This document shows positions 1 through 6,961 of a stretch of 7,824 nucleotides of DNA, in pieces. The DNA is taken from NCBI GenBank assembly GCA_026399445.1, contig JAPLRA010000340.1, positions 1 to 7,824 on the forward strand. The letters are read 5' to 3'. Position 1 is the first letter of the stretch. Every line of letters begins with the position of its first letter. The notes under the pieces were generated by a model. That model saw nothing but the letters and a program-made list of their open reading frames with translations. It searched no databases and was not told the DNA's origin. The DNA is from Sulfuritalea sp. (GTDB lineage Bacteria; Pseudomonadota; Gammaproteobacteria; Burkholderiales; Rhodocyclaceae). The translations under genes and the position numbers were made by a program.

Positions 1-180
1 CGAGGGCGCCAGGAAGATCACCATCATCAGGCAGTGGAAGGTGTAGCGGCCCCAGACCATCATGGGGATCGGATAGGTCTTCGAAAGATGCTTGGAAGTG
101 GCATCGAGCGCGGCAAAGCACAGCGTTGCGCCGAGCATCAGCAGCACGGCAAAGCCGACCTTGCGGCGGGCTTCAGGCAT
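1..180 (-). CDS. EamA/DMT-family transporter, N-terminal fragment (runs off the left edge)
   Basis: Only the first 60 codons are in the window, reading leftward from the ATG at 180-178. The protein starts MPEARRKVGFAVLLMLGATL and continues with CFAALDATSKHLSKTYPIPM, then a second hydrophobic stretch (about residues 40-59) after the V-W-G-R-Y motif. A short basic N-terminus, a first membrane helix ending near A-x-x-D-A-T-S-K, and a second helix preceded by W-x-R-(Y/F) are typical of the 10-helix drug/metabolite transporter (EamA, RhaT-like) superfamily of the inner membrane. Its ATG lies inside the end of nnr (8-nt overlap, ATGCCTGA), and no strong Shine-Dalgarno precedes it, so translation is probably coupled to nnr. 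The substrate cannot be told from the fragment. Metabolite export linked to the upstream pathway is possible but is only an inference from position. Confidence 0.8.
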   Translation of the reverse strand, partial: MPEARRKVGFAVLLMLGATLCFAALDATSKHLSKTYPIPMMVWGRYTFHCLMMVIFLAPS

Positions 181-1558
181 TCTCGGCGATCAGGCGGTTC
201 AGTAGTGTGCGTGCAACGGGAATCAGTTCGCCGGCGGCGATGCCGACCGGGCCAACGCCATTTGCGACGAGCGCATCGGCCGCCGCGCCATGCAGATGCA
301 CGGCGCCGCTCAAGGCGGCATCGGTCGGCCAGGCCTGTGCCAGCAGCGCGCCGATGAAGCCGGAAAGAACGTCGCCAGTGCCGCCCGAGGCCAGCCCGGG
401 ATTGCCGTTGGCGTTGATGCGCCAGCGGCCGTCGGGGTGGGCGATCACGGTGCCGCAGCCCTTGAGCGCGACGTGAGCCTTGAAGCGCTGAGCCAGTCGC
501 AGCGCGGCGCCGACTCGGTCGGCTTGCACCGCTTCGGTGGTGGTGGCCAGCAGTCGCGCGGCTTCGGCGGGATGCGGGGTGATGATCGTGGATGTAGCGC
601 GGCGCGCGACATGCGCGGCCAGTACCGGATGCGCGGCGAGCAGGTTCAGCGCATCGGCGTCGAACAGTATTGGAATGTCGGCGCTGGCGACACGGCGTAT
701 TGCCTCCACCGCCTCAGCGGAAGCGCCGAGGCCGGGGCCGATGACGGCAATCGTGGCATGAGCCAGTGCGTTGTCCGCTGTGCGCAGCATCAATTCGGGT
801 TGCACCGGATCGACGGCAAGCGCCTGTAGCAGGCCGACGAATACGCGGCCCGCACCGAGTTGCAGTCCGGCGCGTCCGGCCAGCAACGCTGCTCCCGTCA
901 TGCCTGCGGCACCGCCGACCACGGCCAGCGAACCGTAGCTTCCCTTGTGGCTGTTGCGCAAGCGAGGCGTCAGGCAGTCGCTGAAATCATCTACGCTGAG
1001 CACCGCGCCGGGAAACTCGTCGAGACGGAGGCCGAGATTGACCACACTCACTTCGCCGCAATGATCCGGGCCGTCGAGCGTGTACAGGCCGGGCTTGCCG
1101 CCGATGAAACTGATCGTATGCGTGGCGCGCACGGCGACACCCATCACGCGCCCGGTGTCGCCATCGAGGCCGCTGGGAATGTCGAGCGACAGCACCGGTC
1201 CCTGAAAGGCATTGATACGCGCGATCAGATCGGCATAGGCGCCCGTGATCGGTCGTTGCAGCCCGATGCCGAACAGGCCGTCGACCACCAGTCCGTAATC
1301 ACCCTTGGGCACCGTGCCACCGGGGCCGACGACGACGTCAATTCCCTGTTGCTTGAGCACGTGCGCCATCACGATCGCATCGCCGCCATTGTTGCCGGGG
1401 CCGGCCAGGGCCAGCACGCGTGTGCGGCGGTTCTTGAGCAATCGCAGGGCGAACTCTGCGGCGGCACGGCCGGCGCGCTCCATCAGTGGTGGCACGACGT
1501 TGGCGTGGCGGGCTTCAATCGCGCGCAATTCTGCACTGCGTAGTAGCGGCGTGTTCAT
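173..1558 (-). CDS. nnr: Bifunctional ADP-dependent NAD(P)H-hydrate dehydratase / NAD(P)H-hydrate epimerase
   Basis: A 461-residue cytoplasmic metabolite-repair enzyme. The N-terminal YjeF_N domain epimerises R- and S-NAD(P)HX; the C-terminal ribokinase-like domain dehydrates S-NAD(P)HX back to NAD(P)H using ADP. Visible N-terminal motifs are GPGNNGGD at 53-60, DGLFGIGL at 93-100 and SLDIPSGLDGDTG at 124-136. C-terminal motifs are HKGSYGS at 204-210, GGAAGMTGAA at 216-225, IGPGLG at 273-278, DADALN at 300-305, TPHPAEAARL at 327-336 and GNPGLASGGTGDVLSG at 385-400, whose aspartate 396 matches the catalytic Asp. The ATG at 1558 is chosen because L-R-x-x-E-L-R-A-I-E follows at once; an upstream in-frame ATG at 1681 lies inside pxpA and adds 41 residues without family character. 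The stretch between GPGNNGGD and DGLFGIGL is about 25 residues shorter than I recall for the E. coli enzyme, and the usual GGDG is GGDA. It starts 16 nt after the pxpA stop and overlaps the next gene by 8 nt. Confidence 0.93.
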   Translation of the reverse strand: MNTPLLRSAELRAIEARHANVVPPLMERAGRAAAEFALRLLKNRRTRVLALAGPGNNGGDAIVMAHVLKQQGIDVVVGPGGTVPKGDYGLVVDGLFGIGLQRPITGAYADLIARINAFQGPVLSLDIPSGLDGDTGRVMGVAVRATHTISFIGGKPGLYTLDGPDHCGEVSVVNLGLRLDEFPGAVLSVDDFSDCLTPRLRNSHKGSYGSLAVVGGAAGMTGAALLAGRAGLQLGAGRVFVGLLQALAVDPVQPELMLRTADNALAHATIAVIGPGLGASAEAVEAIRRVASADIPILFDADALNLLAAHPVLAAHVARRATSTIITPHPAEAARLLATTTEAVQADRVGAALRLAQRFKAHVALKGCGTVIAHPDGRWRINANGNPGLASGGTGDVLSGFIGALLAQAWPTDAALSGAVHLHGAAADALVANGVGPVGIAAGELIPVARTLLNRLIAENA

Positions 1559-1574
1559 ACGGCGATTGTAACCT

Positions 1575-2357
1575 TCAGGCGCCCGCTGCGATTTCGGGCA
1601 GCGACAGTATCCGGTAGCCCTGTGTTCCCAGTTGCTGTCGCAGATGCTTTGCAACGGCGACCGCGTCGGGGCTGTCGCCATGCACGCAGATGCTGCCGAT
1701 CGGTGTCGGAATGCGGGTGCCGTCGGTGGCGATCAGCGCGCCCGCATCGAGCATGGCTAGCACATGGGCGAGGCAGGCGGCGGGGCCGTGGATCATGGCG
1801 TCGGGCCGCGCGCGCGGCACCAGTTGGCCGTCCGGCAGATAGGCCCGGTCGGCGAAAATCTCTTCGACTACCGCGAGGCCGGCGGCGCGGCCCGCGATCA
1901 CCAGTTGCGACGCGGCCGGCGCCAGCAGAATCAGCGTGCGATCGGCCGCGCACATTGCCCGGCAAATCGTATCGGCCACGGCGCGGTCGACACAGGCCAG
2001 ATTGTTCAGGGCACCGTGCGGCTTGACGTGCGTCACGCGCGTCGCCTCGAGGACTGCGATGCCGGCCAGTGCGCCGATCTGGAATGCGACCTGGCTTTCC
2101 AGTTCTTCCGGCGACATCGCCATGGCACGGCGGCCGAAGCCCTGCAGATCAGGATAGCTCGGATGGGCGCCGATCGAAACGCCGCGCTGCTTTGCCAGGC
2201 GCACAGTGCGGCGCATTGTGTTCGGGTCGCCGGCATGCCCGCCGCAGGCGATGTTGGCCGAGGCGACGGTATCCAGCATGGCAGCGTCATCGCCCATCTG
2301 CCAGGGCCCGAAGCCTTCGCCGAGGTCGGCGTTGAGGTTAATTGCTTTGCCTGGCAT
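1575..2357 (-). CDS. pxpA: 5-oxoprolinase subunit A (LamB/YcsF family)
   Basis: A 260-residue cytoplasmic subunit of the three-part prokaryotic 5-oxoprolinase, which converts 5-oxo-L-proline plus ATP and water to L-glutamate, ADP and phosphate. The length is usual for the family. LamB/YcsF motifs appear in order: LNADLGEGFG at 8-17, ANIACGGHAGDP at 34-45, GAHPSYPDLQGFGRR at 63-77, HVKPHGALNN at 110-119, EIFADRAYLPDGQLVPR at 166-182 and SICVHGDSP at 222-230. The start at 2357 sits inside the end of pxpC (20-nt overlap). It has a GGAG six bases upstream and places the LNADLGE block eight residues from the N-terminus, as in relatives. The historical name LamB/YcsF refers to Aspergillus lactam utilisation and not to the maltoporin. 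With pxpB and pxpC immediately upstream, the functional assignment is strong. Confidence 0.96.
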   Translation of the reverse strand: MPGKAINLNADLGEGFGPWQMGDDAAMLDTVASANIACGGHAGDPNTMRRTVRLAKQRGVSIGAHPSYPDLQGFGRRAMAMSPEELESQVAFQIGALAGIAVLEATRVTHVKPHGALNNLACVDRAVADTICRAMCAADRTLILLAPAASQLVIAGRAAGLAVVEEIFADRAYLPDGQLVPRARPDAMIHGPAACLAHVLAMLDAGALIATDGTRIPTPIGSICVHGDSPDAVAVAKHLRQQLGTQGYRILSLPEIAAGA

Positions 2358-3357
2358 CGATCACTCCGTCGACCAGATTGGCGCCATACAAGGCGTCGAA
2401 ATCCAATTCTGCAGCGTCCGGAACGATTCTGGCAATGCAATCTGCCAGTGCTGCCGCTGCCCGCCGCCGCACAGCCAGCGCTTCTTCGATGCTGACCTCG
2501 ACAAAGCGCAGCGTGTGTCCTGGACCTGCATGAGCCAGGCGCGGCAAGTCGGCGCCGACTACGGTGGCGATTTTCGGGTAGCCGCCCACGGTCTGGCAAT
2601 CGGCCAGCAGGACGATCGGGCGGCCGTCGCCGGGGACCTGAATCACGCCCGGCGTGACGGCATCCGAAACGATGTCGGCGCCGAATGCCGGATCATGCTC
2701 GAGGCGCGGGCCGTCGAGGCGCAGGCCCATGCGGTCCGCCTCGCGGCTGACGGTGAATTCGTCGTTGATGAGGTGCGTCCACGCCGCGTCGGTGAAGTAC
2801 TCGCGCTGCGGGCCGGGCAGTATTCGCAAAGGACCACTGGCCGGGCGCGGCGGCTGCGGCAGGCGTTGTTGAATCGCCGGGGCGCCAGCGCCGACTTCAA
2901 GGCAGTCACCCGCCTGCAGCGCGCGGCCATTGATGCCGCCGAGTCCGGCACGGGCATACGTCGAGCGGCTGCCGAGCACCGCGGGCACATCGAAGCCGCC
3001 GTGAATCGCGAGATAGCCGATGCGGCTGCGCAGGGCGCCGGTGACCAGAATCTCTTCCGCGGCCAGGGCATGGCTGCGCCAGTTGCAGGCCTCGCGCCAT
3101 TGGCCGGCGGCATCCTGTATCCGCGCCGAAAACTCGCCGGCCAGCGCGATCGTTACCGGCGCTGTCGCACGCAAGCTGGGGCCGAGCAGGTGTACTTCCA
3201 GCGCGACGGCTCCGGACGGGTTGCCGGCCAGGGTATTGGCGATGGCCAGCCATTCGACATCCAGCGCCCCGGATAGCGGCACGCCAAGGTGCCGGTAGCC
3301 GGGGCGGCCGACATCCTGAAAGCTGGCCGGCATGCGGCACTCAAGAATTTCGATCAT
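2338..3357 (-). CDS. pxpC: 5-oxoprolinase subunit C (KipA / AHS2 family, biotin-dependent carboxyltransferase-like)
   Basis: A 339-residue partner of PxpB in the 5-oxoprolinase complex. Family motifs are QDVGRPGYRHLGVPLSGALD at 14-33, GGFDVPAVLGSRSTYARAGL at 120-139, RILPGPQREYF at 178-188, SREADRMGLRLDG at 204-216 and TPGVIQVPGDGRPIVLL at 235-251, followed by ADCQTVGGYPKIATV at 252-266. Databases often call such proteins allophanate hydrolase subunit 2 or urea amidolyase-related, but the pxpB-pxpC-pxpA order favours 5-oxoprolinase. The start at 3357 forms an ATGA overlap with the pxpB stop; the reading frame stays open 152 codons further upstream but gives an arginine-rich, non-family sequence antisense in character, so it is rejected. 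A C-terminal tail of about 40 residues (roughly 300-339, ending near LYGANLVDGVIDA) continues beyond the last core motif I recognise. Confidence 0.94.
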   Translation of the reverse strand: MIEILECRMPASFQDVGRPGYRHLGVPLSGALDVEWLAIANTLAGNPSGAVALEVHLLGPSLRATAPVTIALAGEFSARIQDAAGQWREACNWRSHALAAEEILVTGALRSRIGYLAIHGGFDVPAVLGSRSTYARAGLGGINGRALQAGDCLEVGAGAPAIQQRLPQPPRPASGPLRILPGPQREYFTDAAWTHLINDEFTVSREADRMGLRLDGPRLEHDPAFGADIVSDAVTPGVIQVPGDGRPIVLLADCQTVGGYPKIATVVGADLPRLAHAGPGHTLRFVEVSIEEALAVRRRAAAALADCIARIVPDAAELDFDALYGANLVDGVIDARQSN

Positions 3358-4076
3358 GCTGCCTGCCAATCCTTGGGTCCGATTTTTCCGGCGGCAACGT
3401 CGGCAGCAAGGCACTCGAATTCGGCGCGACTGACTGGCGCGAAGCGCAGGGTGTCGCCGGGCGCGAGCAGCGCCGGTCGGGCGGCGTCTGCCAGATCGAA
3501 CAGGCGCACGGGTGTGCGCCCCAGCAGATGCCAGCCACCCGGGCTTGCCCACGGGTAGACGGCGGCTTGAGCGCCGGCGATGGCCAGGCTGTTGGCTGGG
3601 ACGGCAGTGCGCGGCGTGGTGCGGCGCGGCAGCCGCAGCCAGTCCGGCAACTCGCCAAGGTAGGGAAAGCCCGGCAGGAAACCGATCAGGAAGACGCGCA
3701 GTTCGGTGGCGCAAAGCGCTTCGATCACGGCCGCTTCGCTGCGCCCGGTGGTGTGCGCGACCTCCGCCAGATCGGGTCCGAATTCGCCGCCGAATACCAC
3801 GGGGATGTTCCACCGTGTCGCCAGCGCCGACTTTCCAGGAGGCGCCTGTGCCGCCTGCAGAAGCTGCGCGGTCAGGGCTTCCCGATCAAGCAGCAATGGA
3901 TCGAAATGCACGGTCAGCGAGCGATAGGTGGGCACCACGTCGCTGATGCCCTCCAGCTTCATGGCTGCCAGCGCATCGCGTGCCGCCATGACTTTCGCAT
4001 TGAGCGCCCGATCGATGCGATCCCCGAATTCGAGCGTCAGCGCACCGTCACCGAGAGCGAGGATGCGCGGTTTCAT
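3354..4076 (-). CDS. pxpB: 5-oxoprolinase subunit B (KipI / AHS1 family)
   Basis: A 240-residue cytoplasmic protein that pairs with PxpC. Family motifs are DVVPTYRSLTVHFDP at 46-60, IPVVFGGEFGPDL at 91-103, FLIGFLPGFPYLGEL at 129-143 and, after the R-x-x-P-R segment at 151-156, AIAGAQAAVYPWASPGGWHL at 165-184 followed by LGRTPVRLFD. The family usually has G-S-V before IAG; here the stretch reads ANSLAIAG. The Bacillus KipI relative was first described as a histidine-kinase inhibitor, but next to pxpC and pxpA the 5-oxoprolinase role is far more likely. The ATG at 4076 overlaps the TGA of the large TRAP permease (ATGA, 4 nt). Only a poorly spaced GGTGGG sits directly before it, so translation is probably coupled to the permease gene. 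That coupling physically ties enzyme synthesis to transporter synthesis. Confidence 0.94.
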   Translation of the reverse strand: MKPRILALGDGALTLEFGDRIDRALNAKVMAARDALAAMKLEGISDVVPTYRSLTVHFDPLLLDREALTAQLLQAAQAPPGKSALATRWNIPVVFGGEFGPDLAEVAHTTGRSEAAVIEALCATELRVFLIGFLPGFPYLGELPDWLRLPRRTTPRTAVPANSLAIAGAQAAVYPWASPGGWHLLGRTPVRLFDLADAARPALLAPGDTLRFAPVSRAEFECLAADVAAGKIGPKDWQAA

Positions 4077-5371
4077 CCCACCATGCGCTGCGGCAGCCAG
4101 GTGATGATGGCCGGAAAGGCGTAGAGCAGGCCCACCGCGGCGACCATGAGAAAGAATGCCGGCATCGCGGTGCGCGCGATCCACGGCAACTGCTTGCCGG
4201 TCATGCCCTGGATGACGAACAGGTTGAAGCCGACCGGCGGCGTGATCTGCGCCATTTCGACCACCACCACCAGGAAGATGCCGAACCAGATCAGGTCAAT
4301 GCCGGCGGCGACGATGGTGGGCTGGATCACGGCGATGGTCAGCACCACCATCGAAATGCCGTCGAGGAAGCAGCCGAGGATGATGAAGAAAATCATCAGG
4401 CCGAAGAGCAGGCCGAACTGGCCGAGGCCGAGGCTGGCGATCCATTCGGCGAGATGCCGCGGCAAGCCCATGTAGCCCATCGACAGTGTCAGGAAGGCAC
4501 TGCCGGCAAGGATCAGGGCGATCATACAATACAGGCGCGTGGCGCCCAGCAGGCTGTCGCGAAAGGTGCCCCAACTCATCGAGCCTTGTGCCGCGGCGAG
4601 TACCAGGCTGCCGACCACGCCGAGTGCCGCCGCCTCAGTGGCCGTGGCAATGCCGGCATAGATCGAGCCCAGCACCAGCACGATCAGCACCACCACGGGA
4701 ATCAGGTAGCGCGAGGCGTAGACTTTTTGCACGAAGGTGGTTTGCTCTGTCGCCGGCGGCACTGCATCGGGGTTGAGCAGCGCCCAGACGATGATCCAGC
4801 CCATGAACAGGATGGCCAGCATGATGCCCGGCAACACGCCGCCGATGAACAGTTTGGCGATCGAGACTTCGGCGGCGACGCCGTAAACAATCATGATGAT
4901 CGACGGCGGAATCAGCAGGCCCAGCGTTCCCGCGCCCGCGAGGGTGCCGATGGTAATTTCCTCGGGATAGCCGCGCTTCTTGAGCTCGGGCAGGGTGATC
5001 TTGCCGATCGTGGCGCAGGTGGCGGCGGACGATCCGGAGACTGCGGCAAAGATGCTGCAGCCGATTACATTGACATGCAGCAGCCGCCCCGGCAAATTTT
5101 CCAGCCATGGGGCGAGGCCCCTGAACATGTCGGAAGACAGCCGCGTGCGAAACAGGATCTCGCCCATCCAGAGAAACATCGGAAGTGCGGTCAGCGTCCA
5201 CGACGACGACGCGCCCCAGATGGTGATGGCCATTGCATCGCCGGCCGGGCGACCGGTGAACAATTCCATGCCCAGCCAGCCGACGCCGAGCAGGGCGACG
5301 CCGATCCAGATGCCGCTGCCGAGCAGGGCGAACAGCGCCAGAATCAAACCCAGAGTAATCATCAGGTCCAT
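4073..5371 (-). CDS. dctM: TRAP transporter large permease subunit (DctM type)
   Basis: A 432-residue inner-membrane protein, the usual length for DctM, forming the sodium-coupled transport domain of a tripartite ATP-independent periplasmic transporter. It is hydrophobic throughout, with roughly 12 membrane segments. Motifs are ALPMFLWMGEIL at 62-73, FAAVSGSSAATCATIG at 108-123 followed by ITLPELKKRGYP, GTLAGAGTLGLLIPPSIIMI at 142-161, LGCFLDGISM at 332-341 and EMAQITPPVGFNLFVIQG at 372-389. The S-G-S-S-A-A and L-I-P-P-S segments are the re-entrant, sodium- and substrate-site regions of the family. The start at 5371 is set by an AGGAG at 5385-5381 with a 9-nt spacer and by MDLMITL opening the first helix; longer in-frame starts give arginine/histidine-rich sequence overlapping dctQ. 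It follows the dctQ stop by 2 nt. The symbol denotes family only; the substrate need not be a dicarboxylate. Confidence 0.95.
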   Translation of the reverse strand: MDLMITLGLILALFALLGSGIWIGVALLGVGWLGMELFTGRPAGDAMAITIWGASSSWTLTALPMFLWMGEILFRTRLSSDMFRGLAPWLENLPGRLLHVNVIGCSIFAAVSGSSAATCATIGKITLPELKKRGYPEEITIGTLAGAGTLGLLIPPSIIMIVYGVAAEVSIAKLFIGGVLPGIMLAILFMGWIIVWALLNPDAVPPATEQTTFVQKVYASRYLIPVVVLIVLVLGSIYAGIATATEAAALGVVGSLVLAAAQGSMSWGTFRDSLLGATRLYCMIALILAGSAFLTLSMGYMGLPRHLAEWIASLGLGQFGLLFGLMIFFIILGCFLDGISMVVLTIAVIQPTIVAAGIDLIWFGIFLVVVVEMAQITPPVGFNLFVIQGMTGKQLPWIARTAMPAFFLMVAAVGLLYAFPAIITWLPQRMVG

Positions 5372-5373
5372 GG

Positions 5374-5889
5374 CTATTCGCTCCTGACTGGTTCGCCGTC
5401 GGCGGCGCGGTGGCGCAGCTTCTCGCCGCGCAGTACCGCTACCAGCTCGTCGATGATGGCGATGGCAAAAACAATGGTGCCCAGCGCCATGCCCGATTGC
5501 GGAATCCACAGCGGGGTGGCATCGGTGCCTTGCGAAATATCGTTGAACTGGAAGGATTGCCACGCCAGACGCACTGAGAACCAGGCCAGCAGCACGACGC
5601 AGAACAGGCCGGCGACGTGACTCCAGATCTCGAGCGCATGCCGGCCGCGCTTTCCGGCGTGATCAAGGATCAGCGTGACCCGGATGTGTTCGCCGCGCTT
5701 GAGCGTATGCGCCAGCGCCAGGAAGGCCGCTGCCGCCATGCAGTAACCGGCGTAGGCGTCGGTGCCGCGGACGTGAAAATCCAGCAGGCGTCCCGTCACG
5801 GAGAGCAGGATCATCACCAGGGTGCCGATCATGAACAGCGCCGCCACCCAGGCGGCGGCGCCGTAGATCCGATCAAGGATATGCCGCAT
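5374..5889 (-). CDS. dctQ: TRAP transporter small permease subunit (DctQ type)
   Basis: A 171-residue inner-membrane protein with four predicted helices, at about residues 11-31, 44-63, 87-108 and 129-150. The signature FLALAHTLKRGEHIRVTLIL at 56-75 is the well-known small-subunit motif after helix 2, and G-T-D-A-T-P-L-W-I-P-Q-S before helix 4 is also typical. The small subunit associates with DctM and the substrate-loaded binding protein. The ATG at 5889 is preferred because the preceding in-frame residues are polar and arginine-rich and overlap dctP. The gene starts 11 nt after the end of dctP, with a G-run close to the ATG and no clean Shine-Dalgarno, and ends with TAG 2 nt before dctM. 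The short basic C-terminus (155-171) is presumably cytoplasmic. Confidence 0.93.
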   Translation of the reverse strand: MRHILDRIYGAAAWVAALFMIGTLVMILLSVTGRLLDFHVRGTDAYAGYCMAAAAFLALAHTLKRGEHIRVTLILDHAGKRGRHALEIWSHVAGLFCVVLLAWFSVRLAWQSFQFNDISQGTDATPLWIPQSGMALGTIVFAIAIIDELVAVLRGEKLRHRAADGEPVRSE

Positions 5890-5899
5890 GGCCCCGGGC

Positions 5900-6874
5900 C
5901 TACTTCTTGTAGGCGTCGAGTATGGCCTGGCCTTCTGCCCCAGCCGTCTTCTGCCATTCGCCAATCATGGTGTCACCGACTTTCTTCAAATCAGCTTTCA
6001 GCGCCGCTGACGGCGCGGCGACGGTCATGCCGTTCTTGGTCAGAGTCTCGATCCAGACCTTGGTTTTATCCTCGCTGGTCTTCCAGCCGCGTGCTTCCGC
6101 TTCGGCGGCGGTTTTCAGTAGGGCTTCCTGCGTCGGCTTGTCCAGCGCGTCGAAGGCCTTCTGCGATACCAGCACGGCATTCTTCGGCAGCCAGGCCTGG
6201 GTGTCGTAGTAGTACTTGACCTGTTCCCATACCTTCGAGTCAACGCCGGTCGCGGCGGAGGTCATGAAGGCGGAGACGGCGCCGGTGGCAAGTGCCTGCG
6301 AAAGCTCTGCGGCCTGGATGGTGACGGGCTGGGCACCGACCAGTTCGGCGATGCGCGAGGTTTGCGGACTGTAGGCGCGCCACTTGACGCCCTTCAGGTC
6401 AGCGCCCGAGTTGATCGGCTTTGCCGAGAAGATCCCTTGCGGCGGCCATGGCACGGAGAACAGGATCTTCAGGCCCTGCTTGGCCAGCAGTGCGTCCATC
6501 GCCGGCTTCTGCGCCGCAGCGAGCTTTCTCGCCTCGGCATAGGAGGTGGCGAGGAAGGGCACGTTGTCGGTGCCGAACAGCGGGTTTTCATTGGCGTAGC
6601 CGCCGAAGATGATTTCGCCGATCTGTGCTTGGCCGCCCTGGACCGCGCGCTTGATCTCGTTGGCCTTGTAGAGCGAACCGCCGGCATGCACGGTGATCTT
6701 CAGCTTGCCGGCGGTGGCCTTGTCGACGTCGGCGGCGAACTGGGTGATGTTTTCAGTGTGGAAGTTGGCGGCCGGATAACCGGTGGGCATGTCCCACTTG
6801 GTCTGGGCCGAGACGGACAGGGCAGTGAAACCGAAACCAAGTGCGGCGACGAGCGTACAAAGGCGGGTTTTCAT
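5900..6874 (-). CDS. dctP: TRAP transporter periplasmic substrate-binding protein (DctP type)
   Basis: A 324-residue exported solute-binding protein and first gene of the leftward operon. Residues 1-23 (MKTRLCTLVAALGFGFTALSVSA) look like a Sec signal peptide with likely cleavage after Ala23, giving a mature start QTKWDMP. Family features are T-E-N-I-x-x-F-A-x-D-V near 40-50, GKLKITVHAGGSLYKANEIK at 56-75, a segment G-E-I-I-F-G at 86-91, and LKGVKWRAYSP at 160-170 leading to GAQPVTI at 180-186. Arg166 in K-W-R is in the position of the conserved arginine that binds substrate carboxylate in TRAP receptors. The start at 6874 has a GAGGA at 6887-6883 with an 8-nt spacer. Family knowledge includes Bordetella pertussis DctP6/DctP7 receptors that bind pyroglutamate, which fits the downstream pxpBCA genes, but I cannot confirm from sequence alone that this protein belongs to that subgroup. 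Confidence 0.94.
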   Translation of the reverse strand: MKTRLCTLVAALGFGFTALSVSAQTKWDMPTGYPAANFHTENITQFAADVDKATAGKLKITVHAGGSLYKANEIKRAVQGGQAQIGEIIFGGYANENPLFGTDNVPFLATSYAEARKLAAAQKPAMDALLAKQGLKILFSVPWPPQGIFSAKPINSGADLKGVKWRAYSPQTSRIAELVGAQPVTIQAAELSQALATGAVSAFMTSAATGVDSKVWEQVKYYYDTQAWLPKNAVLVSQKAFDALDKPTQEALLKTAAEAEARGWKTSEDKTKVWIETLTKNGMTVAAPSAALKADLKKVGDTMIGEWQKTAGAEGQAILDAYKK

Positions 6875-6882
6875 CGGCGGAT

Positions 6883-6887
6883 TCCTC
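6883..6887 (-). promoter_or_regulatory. Ribosome-binding site of dctP
   Basis: GAGGA on the minus strand, 8 nt before the ATG at 6874. It fixes the dctP start at the signal-peptide methionine and rules out the longer in-frame start at 6934, which would lie in the promoter region. Confidence 0.75.
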
Positions 6888-6924
6888 ACGAAAGTGGCAG
6901 GGTGAATGAGATCAAGCGAACAGT

Positions 6925-6953
6925 ACGTTAACATTACATTTACAAAACGTCAA
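6925..6953 (-). promoter_or_regulatory. Predicted sigma-70 promoter for the dctP-pxp-nnr operon
   Basis: Reading the minus strand, TTGACG (6953-6948, five of six matches to the -35 consensus) is followed after exactly 17 bp by TAACGT (6930-6925, matching the T, A and final T of the -10 consensus). Transcription would start near 6918, leaving a leader of about 44 nt before the dctP ATG. The -10 is imperfect, so an activator requirement or a different -10 is possible. Confidence 0.55.
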
Positions 6954-6961
6954 TAAAATGT
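6936..6961. promoter_or_regulatory. Candidate operator: inverted repeat ACATTT-N14-AAATGT
   Basis: The arms ACATTT (6936-6941) and AAATGT (6956-6961) are perfect reverse complements separated by 14 bp. The element covers the leftward -35 hexamer and the rightward spacer. An adjacent imbricated pair, ACGTT (6925-6929) and AACGT (6946-6950), gives a second dyad of 5-bp arms. AT-rich sequence produces such repeats by chance, so the operator role is an inference from position. Confidence 0.3.

Noticed and set aside
860..1543. Plus-strand open frame of 227 codons opposite nnr
   Set aside because: No recognisable motif, no ribosome-binding site, and it lies wholly within the well-supported nnr.
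1559..1681. Extended N-terminus for nnr from an upstream ATG at 1681
   Set aside because: The extra 41 residues are the pxpA end read in another frame and do not resemble YjeF_N sequence; the ATG at 1558 matches the family start.
2206..3276. Long plus-strand open frame (356 codons) opposite pxpC and the start of pxpA
   Set aside because: Its translation is rich in Arg, Ala and Gly with no family motif, and the opposite strand carries clear PxpC and PxpA motifs. It is a GC-rich antisense shadow.
3354..4076. Reading pxpB/pxpC as allophanate hydrolase or urea amidolyase subunits, or as sporulation kinase inhibitor KipI/KipA
   Set aside because: There is no urea carboxylase or amidase gene nearby and pxpA is adjacent, which is the diagnostic partner for 5-oxoprolinase.
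4454..5620. Long plus-strand open frame (388 codons) opposite dctM and dctQ
   Set aside because: The translation is a hydrophilic string of Arg, Gln, Asp, Gly and His typical of the antisense of membrane-protein codons; the minus strand encodes an unmistakable DctM.
6362..6931. Plus-strand open frame of 189 codons opposite dctP and running into the control region
   Set aside because: It is antisense to conserved DctP segments and ends in the promoter region; its composition is that of a shadow frame.
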